Assembly (NCBI GenBank): GCA_050697275.1
Contig: JBOGZI010000120.1
Coordinates: 1 to 6,013 of the forward strand
Reading direction: 5' to 3'
DNA: 6,013 nucleotides
Origin: JBOGZI01 sp050697275
GTDB lineage: Bacteria > Actinomycetota > Thermoleophilia > Solirubrobacterales > 70-9
Shown here: piece after piece, positions 4,521 through 6,013 of the stretch
Numbering within the stretch: the stretch's first letter is position 1
Layout of the letters: each line of letters begins with the position of its first letter
Position numbers and translations under genes: made by a program
Notes under the pieces: model-generated
What the model saw: only the letters and a program-made list of their open reading frames with translations
Told to the model about the DNA's origin: nothing
Databases searched by the model: none

Positions 4521-6013
4521 GTGACCGAGCAAGCCTCGGCTGCGCCAAATCGAACGAGGCCTATCCGGCGATGCCGACGCCGCGCCCTGCTGGGCCTCGG
4601 TGCCTTGGTGGCCCTTTCCGTCATCGCCGCGCCCGCCGTGCAAGCGGAGGTCGGGGGCGACGCCCCGGTTGGTGAGGCGGTGCCGTCCTCCGACCCGGTC
4701 TTGCAAGCGAGCCTGGAAGCGAGCCGGGCAGAGGACGACGTAGGAGCGAATGCCGAGGCTTCGCGCCTCGCCTATCGCGATCAATCAACGGCGGAGGCAC
4801 TTGAGACCGCCCGAGACATCTACCCCGAGCTGCTCCTCGCCCCCGCCTGGCGTCCGCTGACCCTTGTCGACGGGAGCGAGGTTGAGAGCTACCTCGGTCC
4901 GCACACCGCGCGAGTCGATCTCCCCGGTCACGAGGGTGACGCTCTCGTCGAGAGCGTCTTTCCCCTCCGAGCGCCGTCGGAGTCCGGTCGCCTTGACCCC
5001 GTTGACCTGGCCCTGGTCGACCAGGGCCAGGTGATCGCGCCCAAGAACCCTCTCGGTCCGCTCCGTATCGACCCGGACCTTGGCGGGGGTGCTGAGCTGC
5101 CGCGCGCCGGCCTCGGCTTCAGGCCGACGGGGTTCGAGCAGAACTCGGCGGGTCAGGTTGTCGAGGACAAGGCCTTCTACGCCAATGCCTATCCCGATAC
5201 CGACTACATCCTGCGGGCCTTGCCTGCCGGCGTCGAGGCTCTCTTCCAGCTGCGCTCGATCGACAGCCCGGATCGATTCTCGCTGCGGTTCGATCTACCA
5301 GCCGGCGCCTCGCTTGAGAAGCAAGGTGAGCGCGGTGCGGCGATCGCCAACGGCGACGACGTTCTGGCCCGTATCCCAGCGCCGGTTGCTTCGGATGCCG
5401 ACGGCCGACAGATCCCGATCACGTTCGATGCCGCAGGGGACGAGCTGCGGCTCAGCATCGACCACGCGGCCGGCAGCTGGACTTATCCGATCCTTGTCGA
5501 TCCGCCGGTCATGGAGGAATACCGCTATTGGAGCAACTGGTCCGTCCCCGACTACACTGGCTGGCAGTCGACGACGCGCCCAGCTTCGGGTTTTGTCAAC
5601 ACCTTCTCGGACAGCGGCTGGGGCGGCGATCTCCAGACCTGGGGACGTGGGATCTACACCTACGGCTCCCAGGGTTGGCAGGAGTTCTGGGACTGGGCGA
5701 CCTGGGCCTTCGACTCACCGGGCCGCGAGGCCTTTGTCTACAAGGGTGAGTTCAGTTACGTCAGCTTCGTTCCCGGAGACTGCCAACACCACACCGACTG
5801 CTACCGGTTCCCCCCAGGGCGGATGAATGCCGCCGCGGGCATCCGGACGCAAGACGGCTGGTGGGAGTCCGGCGTGGTGTTGGAGACCGGACAGGCTTCG
5901 CCACTGGTCTATGGCAATTCGACGGTGAGTTACCAGACGACCACCCACTGCCTAGCCGGCGGTTGCCAGCCCACAGGCAGTCCGAACAACCAGATGGCCC
6001 TCCATACCTACTC
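4521..6013 (+). CDS. Large secreted protein, RHS-type prefix (partial, C-terminus beyond window)
   Basis: 497 residues are visible and the frame is open at the window end. GTG 4521 is the start: AAGGGAG (4505-4511) lies nine bases upstream and an in-frame TGA at 4485 blocks any longer version. The signal peptide is clear: a basic region (RRCRRR, 16-21), a hydrophobic core (22-38) and a likely cut after AVQA (residue 42). The arginine-rich part could also suit Tat export. Residues about 45-325 form a beta-rich region ending in ILVDPP, the prefix I associate with RHS/YD-repeat surface proteins of Thermoleophilia. From about 328 the protein is rich in Trp, Tyr and Gly (YRYWSNWS, TWGRGIYTYG, EFWDWATWAF). 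CQHHTDC (421-427) and CLAGGC (477-482) suggest disulphides outside the cell. No RHS repeat or toxin domain is inside the window, so wall-associated or toxin roles are inference. Confidence 0.75.
   Translation, partial: MTEQASAAPNRTRPIRRCRRRALLGLGALVALSVIAAPAVQAEVGGDAPVGEAVPSSDPVLQASLEASRAEDDVGANAEASRLAYRDQSTAEALETARDIYPELLLAPAWRPLTLVDGSEVESYLGPHTARVDLPGHEGDALVESVFPLRAPSESGRLDPVDLALVDQGQVIAPKNPLGPLRIDPDLGGGAELPRAGLGFRPTGFEQNSAGQVVEDKAFYANAYPDTDYILRALPAGVEALFQLRSIDSPDRFSLRFDLPAGASLEKQGERGAAIANGDDVLARIPAPVASDADGRQIPITFDAAGDELRLSIDHAAGSWTYPILVDPPVMEEYRYWSNWSVPDYTGWQSTTRPASGFVNTFSDSGWGGDLQTWGRGIYTYGSQGWQEFWDWATWAFDSPGREAFVYKGEFSYVSFVPGDCQHHTDCYRFPPGRMNAAAGIRTQDGWWESGVVLETGQASPLVYGNSTVSYQTTTHCLAGGCQPTGSPNNQMALHTY
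5005..5032. repeat. Perfect 28-bp palindrome inside the secreted-protein gene
   Basis: ACCTGGCCCTGGTC followed by its exact reverse complement, centred on TCGA, with no spacer. It encodes part of DLALVDQGQV near residue 168. Perfect symmetry of this length within coding DNA is unusual and could form a cruciform or mRNA hairpin; it may also simply reflect the Leu/Val/Asp/Gln codons used. Confidence 0.6.

Noticed and set aside
4403..4675. 90-codon plus frame over the leader and signal-peptide region
   Set aside because: It overlaps the true secreted-protein start in another frame and has no family features.
5080..5826. A 248-codon plus-strand frame starting at 5080
   Set aside because: It is a Ser/Arg/Thr/Pro-rich shifted reading of the secreted-protein gene, which continues in the other frame from its signal peptide to the window end.
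1..6013. CRISPR array, insertion sequence or integrase
   Set aside because: No regularly spaced repeat array, transposase or recombinase motif is visible in any frame.

Overview
The window is GC-rich DNA with strongly GC-ending codons and several GTG starts. The protein families fit a high-GC actinobacterium. The secreted RHS-prefix-like protein, the degenerate MBL-fold protein and the small zinc-ribbon protein suggest class Thermoleophilia (Solirubrobacterales-like); this is an inference from familiarity, not a search result.

Left part (1-3642) is ordinary compact housekeeping and stress DNA. The first 31 bases are the start of a minus-strand gene whose ten visible residues (VRTLGIDLAA) match the N-terminus typical of DUF429 proteins. 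Diverging from it is an MBL-fold-like protein with a degenerate metal motif (148-753), ending in a terminator-like hairpin. Next comes a berberine-bridge-type FAD oxidase (938-2332) with its own promoter and Shine-Dalgarno. It converges on a 69-residue zinc-ribbon protein on the minus strand (2379-2588). A MutT1-like Nudix hydrolase (2665-3141) diverges from that gene and is followed by methionine sulfoxide reductase MsrA (3166-3642). Nudix plus MsrA make a small cluster for repair of oxidised nucleotides and proteins. Both these genes, and the DUF429 gene, have a TANNNT box only 6-10 bases before the start codon and no Shine-Dalgarno, so they look leaderless.

Middle part (3643-4520) has no confident gene and is unusually rich in DNA symmetry. 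It holds a GC hairpin, the well-formed 3' half of a tRNA-Pro(GGG) whose 5' half is corrupted, a strong terminator hairpin, two GGGAACAA repeats spaced by 11 bp, further hairpins, and a perfect 17-bp palindrome. A 100-codon stretch that reads like coding sequence but has no good start may be a gene relic. This resembles a scar of integration or decay at a tRNA gene; no integrase or transposase is present in the window.

Right part (4521-end) is the N-terminal 497 residues of a large secreted protein with a clear signal peptide. It looks like the prefix of Thermoleophilia RHS-type surface proteins, although no RHS repeat lies inside the window. Its leader carries a 12-bp hairpin and three GGAGAAG-like elements. 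One stretch of the hairpin can pair either inside the hairpin or with the Shine-Dalgarno itself, so the leader could act as a translational switch.
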